From positions 4,449,501 through 4,513,500 of the forward strand of contig NC_092016.1 of assembly GCF_042242105.1 (NCBI RefSeq): a stretch of DNA of 64,000 bases, given 5' to 3'. The stretch is from Pempheris klunzingeri (lineage: Eukaryota; Chordata; Actinopteri; Acropomatiformes; Pempheridae). Numbering within the stretch: position 1 is the first letter of the stretch; each line of letters opens with the position of its first letter. Of the stretch, positions 26,492-37,600 are shown piece by piece. A program made the translations under genes and the position numbers. Below the pieces are notes generated by a model. That model made no database searches and was not told where the DNA came from. It worked only from the letters and a program-made list of their open reading frames with translations.

Positions 26492-28807
26492 CTACAAAAG
26501 CTCCTTTTTAATTTAAAGGAGCTGTTCGCTGATAACTTTGATGGGCTACATGACGGCCTGTGAAATGGAAAATTCCCTTTTTTTTTTTGCCAAAGGCTTT
26601 TCCACTCATCTTTTCCACTCATGTTAATAACTCCACAACTTTTTTTTTTTACATCAAAACTTGACAAGCGTGACAACCTCGATAACACGCCGTCCTTTCA
26701 TTTTCCGTCTTTTTGTCCAGTTTTTCCACTGTTAATTCTGATTTCAAGGGAATCTCATTAACTTTTTTTTTTTTCGGTCCTTCAGCTCTTTCTACTTTCT
26801 TAACTGTTGATTTAAAGCACTGATTGGATTATAACTGAAACATTCAACATGCACATAATATTTATACCGATGCAGTGCTGCAGTAGAGCATGTTGTTGTA
26901 ATCATTTGACAGAAGAAAGTAAGTGCATTATACAATAAGAGCATTTAAACACTAAATAAACATGCTAATGGCTGCTAGTTGTTAACAGATAAATGATACT
27001 TACTGATCTTCCTCTTCATGTTCTCAGACCGAACCGAAGGAAACCTGTTCTCTGATGGTTTGTTGTTCCCCTTAGATGTGATCTAGCAGGAGACAACAGC
27101 AGAGCTTCATAATTCTTTTTACCTGCTAAATAGTGTTTTTCCATTTTAAAGTAAAATGTTGTCCATTAAAACGTCTCTGTGGTTTCATTTTAAAACACTA
27201 AGATCGAGTGTTTCACCTTAAACAGTATGTAGAGGATGTAGAGTAAGATCCCGAAGCCGTACACGGGGATGATCTGCCCTGCCAGGTTGGATTTGCCCCC
27301 CATTCCTGCCCCTGTTCCCGCCCCCTTGGCCCTGGCTATGGCCTCGGTGTTGTGGGCTCTGGAGAAGCCCGTCGCTGCAGCCCTCTGACCTCGGCCCTCG
27401 GGGGACATCTGACGGTGCATCATCGGGGGGAGGCGGCCCGGACCTGCAGGGAGGGGGAGACGGGTGAGGAGGAGGAGGAGGAGGAGAAGGGGAGAACATC
27501 CCAAAACAGCAGAGTGCAGCTCATTTTGAACTGGAAGTACAACAACTGTCCAGGAATTTGTCATCTAACTGTTAAATACTGTTTTAACTAATTAGTTTGA
27601 AGTGAAGTGACACTTAAAAGCCTGAAAACGAGACATTAATGAACAAAAAAAAAGGTTTAATGACGTGATTGACACCAAGCAAATGATGAAAAATCTACTG
27701 TGTATCACACCTGTGTGACACAGAGGTTCATTTCTCCTTTTAAAAACCGTTTTAACACTTTTACTTCCTCATTTTTTCAAGTCCGTCGACCACATCATGA
27801 GTTTAGGTTGCAGCTAATAATAAAAAAAGTCGCTAGGACGATACAGTGTCAATAATTTAAGGTCAAGCTGTTAAATCATGTGAGCAGTTTAGGTGTGTTT
27901 TTTTTCCTGAATCAATCTGAACAGTTCTTCATTGTTACCTGAAATGTTTTTGATTGAAGATTCAAGATGTTTGTTGTGACTTTAACGACATTTCTTCCAA
28001 GAAGATAACATATTGTCAACATATAGAGCATATTGTAGATGATTTACATTTTGTTTTTGACCATGTAAGCCATTAATTATATTATATAATATAATATAAT
28101 AATATTATATTATATTATATGTCAATATTTGGACATACGTTTCACCAAGAATTAGTTTGATTTGTTTAGTCCTGTTGTCAATAGAAGCACATTTTTAGAG
28201 ATTTTTTTGGGGGGTACTTAAGTTTTTTGGTAAAGAAGAAAGATTCTTTTGGCACTCAGGTACTTTTAGCGCCTTCCAGCAATATGACAACAATTTACCA
28301 GCCTTAAATTTTTAAAAATAAATGTCAAATATTTCCATTATTCAATCAGTTCTAGGTTACAGTAACATATTAAACATAACAAACGCATTTCTTTATCATG
28401 TTTGAATCACATTTCATGCTAATAAACGGACAGATGAGTGTTTCTCTGTTATCTGTGCAGCCTGTTTTTAATTCACCTGATAAACCGACACAGGTGTTGC
28501 GGAGTGTTTGGCGCCCTCTTCAGGGAGGAAAGTGTAACTGCACCTACGCCGTTGATGTACAACGCGGCTTAAATTACAGTAAATCAAACCCAGTAAAACC
28601 ACCTTAAAATTAAAATAAAAACCAGAGGCCTCAGAGCTCCATCGAGCTGGAGACGCTTCCCAGAGAAGCAGAGAGAGGAGACGCACCGTCCGGCCGCTCC
28701 GCAGCATCCTTCCGGCCCCTGGACAGCAGCATTTTGGGGAGCAGCAGGGCCACGCACAGCACGAGACACGTGGCGAGGGTCACCTTCTGAAATGCGGACA
28801 TCGCCAT
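23818..28807 (-). CDS. ric3: RIC-3 acetylcholine receptor chaperone
   Basis: ER-resident chaperone that promotes folding and assembly of nicotinic acetylcholine receptors (notably alpha7) and 5-HT3 receptors. Coding exons on the minus strand: 28687-28807, 27217-27443, 27004-27082, 26192-26285, 25251-25378, 23818-24299. All junctions are in frame, giving 376 residues (human 369). Visible parts: N-terminal hydrophobic segment TLATCLVLCVALLLPKMLL (about 10-28), a proline/glycine-rich linker with PPMMH, a second membrane segment AGQIIPVYGFGILLYILYI (about 95-113), a coiled-coil DFELAQLQEKLRETELVMEN (144-163), then LLQQLTEITRVMQEG, a long acidic tail, and a very basic C-terminus (RRRNKRRRAKK). A stretch found in human RIC3 between the coiled coil and the tail (around YDLSDC and ILVDYP) was not found. 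The start is the only ATG ahead of the membrane segment. Confidence 0.92.
24511..25145. mobile_element. Foldback MITE in ric3 intron 5
   Basis: Two long arms are inverted relative to each other. The outer arms share the perfect word GGTACTTATCCAT (24532-24544; reverse complement at 25110-25122). The inner arms pair 24648-24719 with 24811-24883 at roughly three-quarters identity by eye. The spacer is about 90 bases. There is no transposase. A rearranged relative occurs at 46195-46342. The element fills most of the 951-base intron. Confidence 0.8.
26173..26191. repeat. CA microsatellite forming the ric3 exon 4 donor
   Basis: (CA)n on the plus strand reads as (GT)n on the coding strand and supplies the GT of the exon 4 5' splice site at 26190-26191. 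Confidence 0.9.
26286..26305. repeat. Poly-C acceptor tract of ric3 exon 4
   Basis: Eighteen G's on the plus strand (26288-26305) read as eighteen C's on the coding strand, followed directly by the AG acceptor (26286-26287) of exon 4. Confidence 0.9.
26443..26488. repeat. CA microsatellite
   Basis: About 23 uninterrupted CA units in ric3 intron 3. Confidence 0.97.
27445..28686 (-). other. ric3: ric3 intron 1
   Basis: First intron of ric3. It contains a GGA-rich stretch next to exon 2 (27465-27490) and a short AT-only tandem region at about 28078-28120 (TATTATA-type). No other gene was recognised. Confidence 0.6.
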
Positions 28808-28829
28808 CGCGGCAGGGAGTCGGTCAGCG

Positions 28830-31489
28830 TCCCGGAGGAGGAGGACAAACAACCGACGAGGTCCACGGACAGCAGCGCGGGAGCAGGCTGATGTCGGACT
28901 TCCTCCCTTCGCGAGAGCAGCGGAAGTCCGCCGGAGCTGCAGGTCACGTGTGTCACCAGCAGGTGGCGCCAAAGGACAGCAGCAGTGTTTTTAATGAGGG
29001 GATCAATGACAATTAAAATAAATGGTTATTTGTTATGAAATAATGAATGTAAACTATTAATTTTACAGAGATTAAGGGAAGATTTTCGTTTATTTTTACA
29101 ATGTATAACATTTTATATGCTGTTTCTGTGTTTTTGTTTTGTTCTGTTCTGTTTAACTTCCCCTCTGCTTTTATGTCTGCACAGTATTTACTTATCAAGC
29201 ATTGTAAATAGTCTCTTGTTACAGTATGCAAGTTATATTCTTTAAAAAAAGAGTCTCAGAAACAAGGAGAGGACTTTCTCAAAGTGTAGTCTGATTACAT
29301 TTTTGATTTTGATTTTGATTACTTCTGAATAAGTGAGTAAAATGTGCAAATTTATATCCATTTACTACTGATGTCACTATTATTTTCTCTCTCTCTATAA
29401 TTTATGATATGAAAAGTGTTTTCAACACACATCCACACTCTCTGCTGAACTACATGTGCGTCTTGTTAGGGACCTATAAACCTGTAACAGGTCTAATAGT
29501 CTATATAATGGTTCTAACATGTAATATTAAATGCACTTCTTTTTATTTTTGAGGTTTCATTAAACTTCGCTTAAACATGTTTTAAATCTGCAGTACATTT
29601 CTGTATTATTCTTTAGTCTTTGCCACAGCTGATGCCATTTTTTGTCCTGCAGACACTTCAATATGTCACTCAAGACACTTTCATATGTTTAGTCATAATC
29701 GCACCACTATAATCTCATTTCTGTACACTTTTCTTCATGCTAGATCCTCTTATTGTACTGCTGCATCCCATTTTCTGCACAGGGGTGATGCAAAATTTCA
29801 TTTAAACTTTTTCAGAGGTTCGTTCTGCGTCCTGACCCCACAGTCACTGATCATAATCTCCAAAATGATAACATTTATCAAAGAGGGATCAGTGGTTTGT
29901 TGGGAGTATTTTGGACCAAAAACGGGGATCAAATCCAAGTTATTTTTTATCTCACATGAATTAAGAGATCATCCTCATCTTCAAACAACAGCTGCTCATG
30001 TAGCAGGTGAATAGGCTGCTCTTTTCTCTCAGTAATTGTCTCACAAAGCTTAAAATGTTGAGATTATACCAAACAAATATTCACTCAAAGGTGTGTTTTG
30101 CTTATTGTTACTGGATGTTTGGCCTTCACTGTGCAGACGGATGGATGTGCTGAGTATTTTTCTTATAATTATATCTTATAACATGTCTGAAGGGGTTCTT
30201 TAAATGATTTTCTTCTCCTTCTGTTGTCACGGCTGCTCCACTTTGGTCAAAATAATGAGCACCCAAACTCGAGTTAAAACTCAGTTTAATTAGTCAAGAA
30301 AAAACAGCTTGAGATGAGAGTGAAAACAAAGCTATGTTGGGTTTGAAGTGCCCCTCGGTACGGTTGAGTCTTCAGCATCAAGAGGCAGAGAGAGGAAGGA
30401 GAAACAGCCTGTCATCCTCACATGTTGGACTGAACCAAACAGTATCTGCAAATATGTTTCAGTTTGTTTTTGGGGCTTCCAACATGCCAGACGGGTGGGG
30501 TTCACCACAGAAGGCGGTTCAGCCGCTGCCAGAACAACTTGACAATCAGGGAGATGTTTCAAAAAGACAACTTAGTATTTTTCTTGGTGATGGATGACTT
30601 GGTCGATGCTATGTGTGGCCGGATTGGCTTCCCTCCATCCGTCTAGCGTTTCAAGTTTGATGAACAGGCTCTTCAAAAGATTTGCAAACACTAGTAGCTC
30701 TATTTGTCGAATGTAAAAAAAAAGAAAGAAAGAAAGGGGGCAGAACCATAACAGTCCACGCTAAGTGCTCTGGAAACTTTCCTCCTCATAGTTTCATTAT
30801 TCCATCCTCACTTCCTGGCTGGTCCCTGGTCCATCTGATCAGAAATGTCAGTTTTCAGGAGGAGAGTTACTCTGTAATAAAGAGTCCAATCATGGGCTGC
30901 TGGAAACACATCCCATCAGCCTGAAACAAGAAGCCGACTGTGCTGCTGTGAGCTTCATGGTCCAGCTGGCTCACAGTCGTCCTGCTCACATCTGCAGAGA
31001 AAAGAGAGAAGAAAACGTGAAACATCTCCAGGTCACTCCGTGTGGTTTTAGAGGTTCAACAAAAACACACAATCAGCTTTATGTGTCCGCTAATTGAGGT
31101 ATAATAACGGAAAAGTTATTTGTCTTTCAATAAAGTGTGGTATACATTATGAATAAATGGTCGTGCGGTTTGCTACAAAAGCACTTTGTCTTTTAGAAAA
31201 GCACACTAAATACATATTTTATCATATTCCAAAGGCAACATGATGCTCAAGGGTTTTAAATACAAAGGTCTTAGATGAGGTTAATGGTAACACAAGACTG
31301 ACAGTTTATAACAGTGTCTGTGTTTGGAAAATCTGTTTCATAATAATAATACGTGTAACAATGTAATAACATTTCAGTTTGTGTTGATTTTGTGTTTTGG
31401 TTAGTCTTGATTTTAGGGGTTCCTGTGGTGTTTCCCAGTCAGGAGGTTTCATTTGAGCATCTCAGGAACCACAGAAATATAGAAATTCA
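28830..31489. other. Intergenic between ric3 and lmo1, no gene seen
   Basis: The first 120 bases are GC-rich and probably belong to the ric3 promoter/5' UTR; there is no TATA box. Further on the sequence is AT-rich with a GATTTT tandem near 29298-29320. Short frames carry no recognisable domain. Confidence 0.5.
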
Positions 31490-31735
31490 TCCCTCCATTG
31501 TCTGTACTGCTTATTCTGCTTAAAGGTGGGGTGCACCCTGGACTGGTGGCCAGCCAGTCACAGGGCAGACATATAGAGACAGACAACAGGCAATTTAGAG
31601 TCACCAGTTAACCTGCATGCCTTTGGACTGGGGGAGGAAGTCGGGGTACCTGGGGAGAACCCAGGCAAGCACGGGGAGAACAAGGAAACTCCACACAGAA
31701 AGACCCCGAGGTGCCTACAGTGCTAACCACCGGAA
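31490..31735. repeat. Widespread teleost dispersed repeat
   Basis: Runs from CATCCCTCCATTGTCTGTAC through GGTGGGGTGCACCCTGGACT, CAATTTAGAGTCACC, TTAACCTGCATGCCTTTGGA and GGGGAGAACAAGGAAACTCC to CAGTGCTAACCACCG. This is a nearly full-length copy of a repeat family found throughout fish genomes. Open frames across it are non-functional. Confidence 0.75.
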
Positions 31736-32990
31736 AAATAGAAATACACATTGGAAATGTGGGGTTTGCATCACGAGCAGCAGACCTTGAGATGATCGCT
31801 GCCCACAGCATCCCCTACCAGGGTATTTGTTTCCTTATCGGACCAGAGGTTGTAAAACTTAGTAGGAGGTGAGTGTGTAAAATAGAAGCAATTTCAATTT
31901 CAATTTCAAATGCAGAATCAGATTTTTTATTATGATTTTTCTGTTGTGGGTAGTAACATGTTACATCTGAGTCCATATACTCATAAAGTAACAATACTTT
32001 TTACTTGAGTAATGTTTTTGTTTACTTTACCCACCTCTGACTATTTTATGTAGCTTTTTGTCCACATTGACGCCAGCGGCATGTCGGCCATGTCCGATAA
32101 GATAATATGTACTTCAAGAAGGGCGAGCGCCAAGAAAAATCCATATAGGTAATATATAAGTCTTTGACAAAAGTTTAAATAAATCTACAAAAAATCCAAC
32201 ATCAACAAAACTATTTGAGTCTTAAGAGAAACGTTAGAAAGAGTTGCAGCAGCTGGAAGCCAAAGAGCCTTCACTGGAGCCTTTTTATCAAAATCACAGA
32301 GCTGGAGCCACATTTCTACTATAGACTGCCATTTTAACGCACTCCAAACAAAATATACAGTAGATCACAAACATCTGACCACAGATGTGTTAAAGATTCC
32401 TCATTTCTCACCTCAATGAAGACGCCGCCCTCACATGAGGTAAGATTTCAATATATAAAAAAGAAAATGGTCTCCTAAAGTCTGAAGTTGTTTCAACATG
32501 AACTCTGGAAGACCTGGAAGGCCGAACCACAAGTAAAGACTCTCTACTTCCAGAGTCCATCAATTGTCCTGCGCGGCGTTGTGTATTTTATGAACTGTAG
32601 TTGTAGAGTTAGTATCATAATGATAGGTTGGGCAGCTGGTATGTTTTGGAGACGAGGCAGACCCTGAAACCTCCATAATTGAGGATTTTGTGGTATTTGC
32701 TGCACTTGCTTTCAATCTTCTCCCATCTGCCCCGACGGCGGACCACTGCTCACGCCCTTCAAGAGGCTCGACAAAGGAAGAACTCTGTTCCCACAGGGTT
32801 TGTTTTTTCTGCTGTTTAAAGCTTTACTGAAGGCCTTCAAACCTGCAGGCAAACCTGGAGGCCTCTGATGAATAAAAGTGGAATCTGCAGACTTAATGAT
32901 CTTATTCACCAAACCTGACATCAGCCTGTGACAAACACGTGTCATTTTCATAAGTTCTGTTTACGCTGTATATGAGACTATTTGAATTTT
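31736..32990. other. Intergenic, no gene seen
   Basis: Contains a short (TTTCAA)3 tandem near 31890 and AT-rich text; nothing else was recognised. Confidence 0.5.
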
Positions 32991-32998
32991 GCTTTTAA

Positions 32999-33441
32999 AG
33001 GTCCCATATTCTGCACAGTGCACTTTTTAATTTCTTCTGAACATAAATATGTGTCCACAGTGTGTCTACAGACGTCCAAACTATGAGAAAAGACCGTCCT
33101 CGTTCTTTTTTGTCCTGCTGCATCTTTCAGTAAACATGTGAAAACACGCTGTTTAGGTTTGACTCCCCTTATGATGTCATAAGGGGATCTGTTGATTATG
33201 TGACCTCCTCCAGCCCTTTAGCAGTCCGACTGTACCGCTGAAAACCTCCTGCATCCACCTCTCTGTCCGCCACATTCCTCACTAATACCAGCTCCAGGTA
33301 ACATGTAGACGTCGAAGGCAAGAGCGAAGCAGCAGCCATGAGAAAAATAATGTGTTTATTGAACATTAAACCACACAAACCTGCTCTGGTAGGACCTCCA
33401 AATATAAGTACAAGCTTAAAAATGCGCACAATATGGGACCG
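32999..33441. mobile_element. MITE with terminal inverted repeats and TTAA target duplication
   Basis: Left end AGGTCCCATATTCTGCAC and right end (reverse complement) CGGTCCCATATTGTGCGC match at 15 of 18 positions. The element is flanked by TTAA on both sides (32995-32998 and 33442-33445). Length is 443 bases with no transposase. TTAA duplication is typical of piggyBac and Kolobok superfamilies. An internal inverted repeat of 11 bp per arm occurs at 33164-33187. Confidence 0.85.
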
Positions 33442-33445
33442 TTAA

Positions 33446-34664
33446 AGCCTAAATCCACAAATTTAAAAACGTTGAAAATACAGCAGCTAAGATGGAGCAT
33501 CTAGTGTCGTATTTCTAAAGTTATGTCAACTCACTGTTGCTGAAAGTCAGCGAAAATGTCATCTAACTACCAGGAAACGAAGACATAACTGTATGTTTTT
33601 TACTGAACTCACAAGACAAACTTCACATATTCCACTTCTCGACATCAGAACGTCTCCAACCACCACAGCTGTGTCCCACATAAAAATTTACAACAGCAAG
33701 ATGTACAGCTTCACGGTTTTATTGGGTTCTTTGTGTTGTTCTACAGCCAAACTACAGGACGCATCCAAAGTGTCTCAGACTTTTAGGGAGAAACACCTTG
33801 AGATTTAGCATGATGGTGTTTTTAAAGTGGTTTTCATAGTTAAACAGTGTCCACTGTCGGGGATGTCAGGATGAAACATTTTGTTTAGCTTAAGACACAA
33901 TAGAGTGATGCAGAAGAAGCGCTCAGAGGGTCTCTTACCTGTTAACACATCCACACAACAGGGAGCATCATTCAGCCTCGTCTCTGTCCACTTTTACCTC
34001 AGTTTTTGGTCTCCACCAACATAAATGCTCCTTAAAGCTAAAACATGTACGGGTTTGCCCTTTCACACAGTCATTTGACTCAGTGTCAAGATTTTAAAAG
34101 AATCAGTTTACATTTAAATATGAAATCTATATCAATATCTAGTATAGCTTTAAAATAAATGCAGCTACTTTAGCAGTTTAAACTGTAGGCACCTGGTTTA
34201 CACACCAGCAACCAGCTTGTTTTGCTAATTAAAAGGTGACTAATTATATGTTTTGTTGAGAGGACTGTTAGGGTTTCAACTTTAATGCAGTAATAAATGA
34301 GACACATCTGCTTTATATGTGCTTCGGATATTCTCAGACCTGACGTGATCTGATTAAATCATCAGGCATCAATCTCCTTTTCATAAACTGCCCTCTGAAG
34401 AACTGAACATATGCATCCATATACTAAGTGTCACTTAATGCAGACTTTTTGAAAGAAAATGAGCTACAACATATCGCAGGATGGATTTTTTTTGCTAACC
34501 TCTAACGGCCTCTGGTTTGAAGTCTCATGTCTACATATGGTCATATTTGGGATGAGCTCGTGAGCTCACTTGTATACCTTCCAGATATCTTTGTGCATGG
34601 TTTAGTTCAAACTGTCAGAGCAGCTGTCTGGGCCTGTAATTCATCGTCATCACAATATTACCTC
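33446..34664. other. lmo1 3' flank, probably including the 3' UTR
   Basis: AT-rich and without long meaningful frames. The 3' UTR of lmo1 should occupy part of it. A plus-strand TTTATT (minus AATAAA) near 33719 is a possible but unproven polyadenylation signal. Confidence 0.4.
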
Positions 34665-37600
34665 TTATTGAGGCTGCCTCTCTGTGCTGCCATTAAGATG
34701 GCCTCCTTCGTAGTCCAGCTGGCACAGGATCATGTTGTTCTTGAGGAAAAACTTGTCTCCCACGCAAAATCTGCAGAGAGAAATAAAAATATGGAACTGG
34801 GTCTTGGTTCTTGCTCGAGCTAAAGTGAATCACGAGGTCCCAGAGGAGCATTTCAGGCATATTTTCAGCATATATCCACTGCTATGATAATCAGAAAATT
34901 AATCTTGCATGATTGCTTGCTGATGAACTATCCAAGTGATATACAAAGTCTTTAACCCCTGAAGGTTTTGCAGTAAATTTCATCAAATACTGATTACAAT
35001 GCATTGGCAGTATGTTCATAATGACCAGTGAGCTCACTAACGCACCTCCCTGATAAGTCAACTGAATTTGATCTCCTTGCCTAATTGCTCCCCTAATCTT
35101 ACCTCTGGCGGCAGAGCTGACAGGCGAAGCAGTCTAAATGGTAGACGTTGTCTCTGGCTCTCATCACCATCTCAAAGGCAGGGATCAGCTTACTGCAGGC
35201 TGCACAGTTCCCCGTCACGCCAAAGAGCCTGCAGGGGCAAAGAGGGCGACAAGCAGACCTGTAGTCTGGACGCACTTAGATACATTTCAGCCAAGAACTG
35301 AAGAGGGGAAGAAAGCATACTGACATGAAGGGAGGGTAAGCCTAAAAAGTAGTCCAACAGGACCTTGCATCTGCGTCAGTGTCACAGATGTTGCACAAGC
35401 ACTTTTTGCAAATACTCACGAGTTTAAAAGCCATAAACTGCACAGCATTTCTTACAGATTATCGCAGGCTTATTGCTGCTGCTAATGCAGTGCTTGCATC
35501 ATATTCTATGGATCATAAATCCGAGCAGTCAAGTGGGAACATTCACATCGGCCTTGTAGTCGTAATTCTGAACAGGAGTTGTGAGAAACTTCTAACAACT
35601 GCGATATCTCCCACAAAGCAGTGTGTTAATAATCTACAACCAAAATAGCTGCACTGGCAGGTAAATGTACGTAAAATCCAATGACAGCTAGACCAAGACC
35701 AAGAATCTACAGCCAGTGCTAACCTGTTGATGTTTACCAGGTGTATAGTGTTTTTAATCATGCTCACCATCTTAGTTTAGCATGCTAGCATCTGCTAATT
35801 AGCACTAAACACAAATTACAGCTGAGGCTGACAGAGATATCATCATTTCTGCAGGCAGCATTGAGATTTTGACCTGAGGGCTGGGCCCAAGAGGGGGACT
35901 TCAAAGTCATCAAAGTTATCAGGATTCATCCTGAGAGGAGCATGAATGCCTGAGTCGAATTTCTTGGTGATCCATCCAATAGGTTTATAAATATTTCACT
36001 TAAAAAAACACAAATGTGAACCTCATGGTGGGTTGGACCAAATAACAGAGCGACTGACATTACTATCATTAAAACCACGCCACTAATATAAAAAGGAGCT
36101 AACTATACAGCCTAAACAGTTTATCTAAATCACCTTAAAATACAGGTAGATATATATATACAGTAGAAATATTCTAGAGATAATGATGAGATACGATTCT
36201 GAGGAACTACTAGTTTGTGATGTTTAGCTCTAAGAAAACTATGAACTTACATACTGTCCACTTCCTGACCAACTGTGTCGGATTATGAACAGATGAAACC
36301 ATAATGTATGTAAGTTAACGACTGATTATGGTTTAGGCACCAAAACGACTTGGTTAGGTTTGGGAAAAGAGTTCAGTTTGGGTTAAAATAAGTATATTAG
36401 ATACATCAGTTATCTGTGTGCCTCCTCCCTTCGTGGACTTTGTTCTCTTTCTACTACATCACCTGACTTCCTCCTTTGCTACCGTCATAACTGCTACAGC
36501 CACCTAGAGGTCGCCTACTTAAACATTATTATCATTTTATCATTATTATCAGTTTGACCACCTTCAAAAAGCGACCACGGTCCATCATACTGATTATTAT
36601 GTACTTTATAGACATCTAATACAATCAGTTTAATCAAAGTCTGCTCTCCAGGAACTATTCACTATCTACTTTTTAGTCATTATGAATGAAGTAAATACCA
36701 GAAAGCAACTGTTGTTTTCCGCATTTATTCCTTAATAACTACTCAAAGTATTTCTTATCTTATTATATCACACTTTATTTCTATCTGTTTCGATCACCTA
36801 GTGGTGAGTGGTGAGAAAAAAATCACTACTTTAACTAAATGAAAAAGGAGAAAAAAAAAGAAAAAGACATTTTTTTTGTTATTATGTGAGCATGGTCACC
36901 TTCGCCAAAAGTGAAAAAAGCTGATTAAGGCTTTGTTTCCGCTGATGTATATGATGTGATTAAAGGCCTGGCAATGCAGCTTTTCTAAACAACCCTCTGT
37001 TGCTGCTGCAGGAAGCTTCAAATGCTTCACTTGATATTTTCCACACAAGTGAAGTGAGTGTCAAATGCAAAAGCTTTCATAATCTGGATGTAACTTGAAT
37101 CAGTCTTGCATTATATCAGCTGCTGATAGAGAGCAGCAAAATGGTGATTCACTGATATGAAAATGTCAAATTTTTAAGTAAAATGTCACTTTTAGAACTT
37201 GATGGGTGTTTTTTTTTTTGCCTCGTAGGACATTACCCTGATTTTACAGGTAAGAACCTGACAGTCAGTTTATTACAATTTCCTGCAGATAACAATTTAT
37301 ATAACACTTGAACTTTGTCCTCAAAATACCTGAGAACAAAACACTGTGTTTTGCTTTAAATACTCTGTGACTCAGTGCTGACCAGCTGTAGATTGCTTCA
37401 CCTCTCATTCACCTCTGAAAGCAAGAACAAATGGCTCCCTAAGAGCCTGACACACATGAAGATAAGTGGCCGCTGCTGATTTCCATATTCCATTAGAGGC
37501 CAAATAAAAAGAAGAGGTTTGGGAGGAACCGTTATGAAAAACGACAGGGAGGAAAGAGCCGACCATGTGTATCCCAGAGCCTCGGACGACAAATGAAAAA

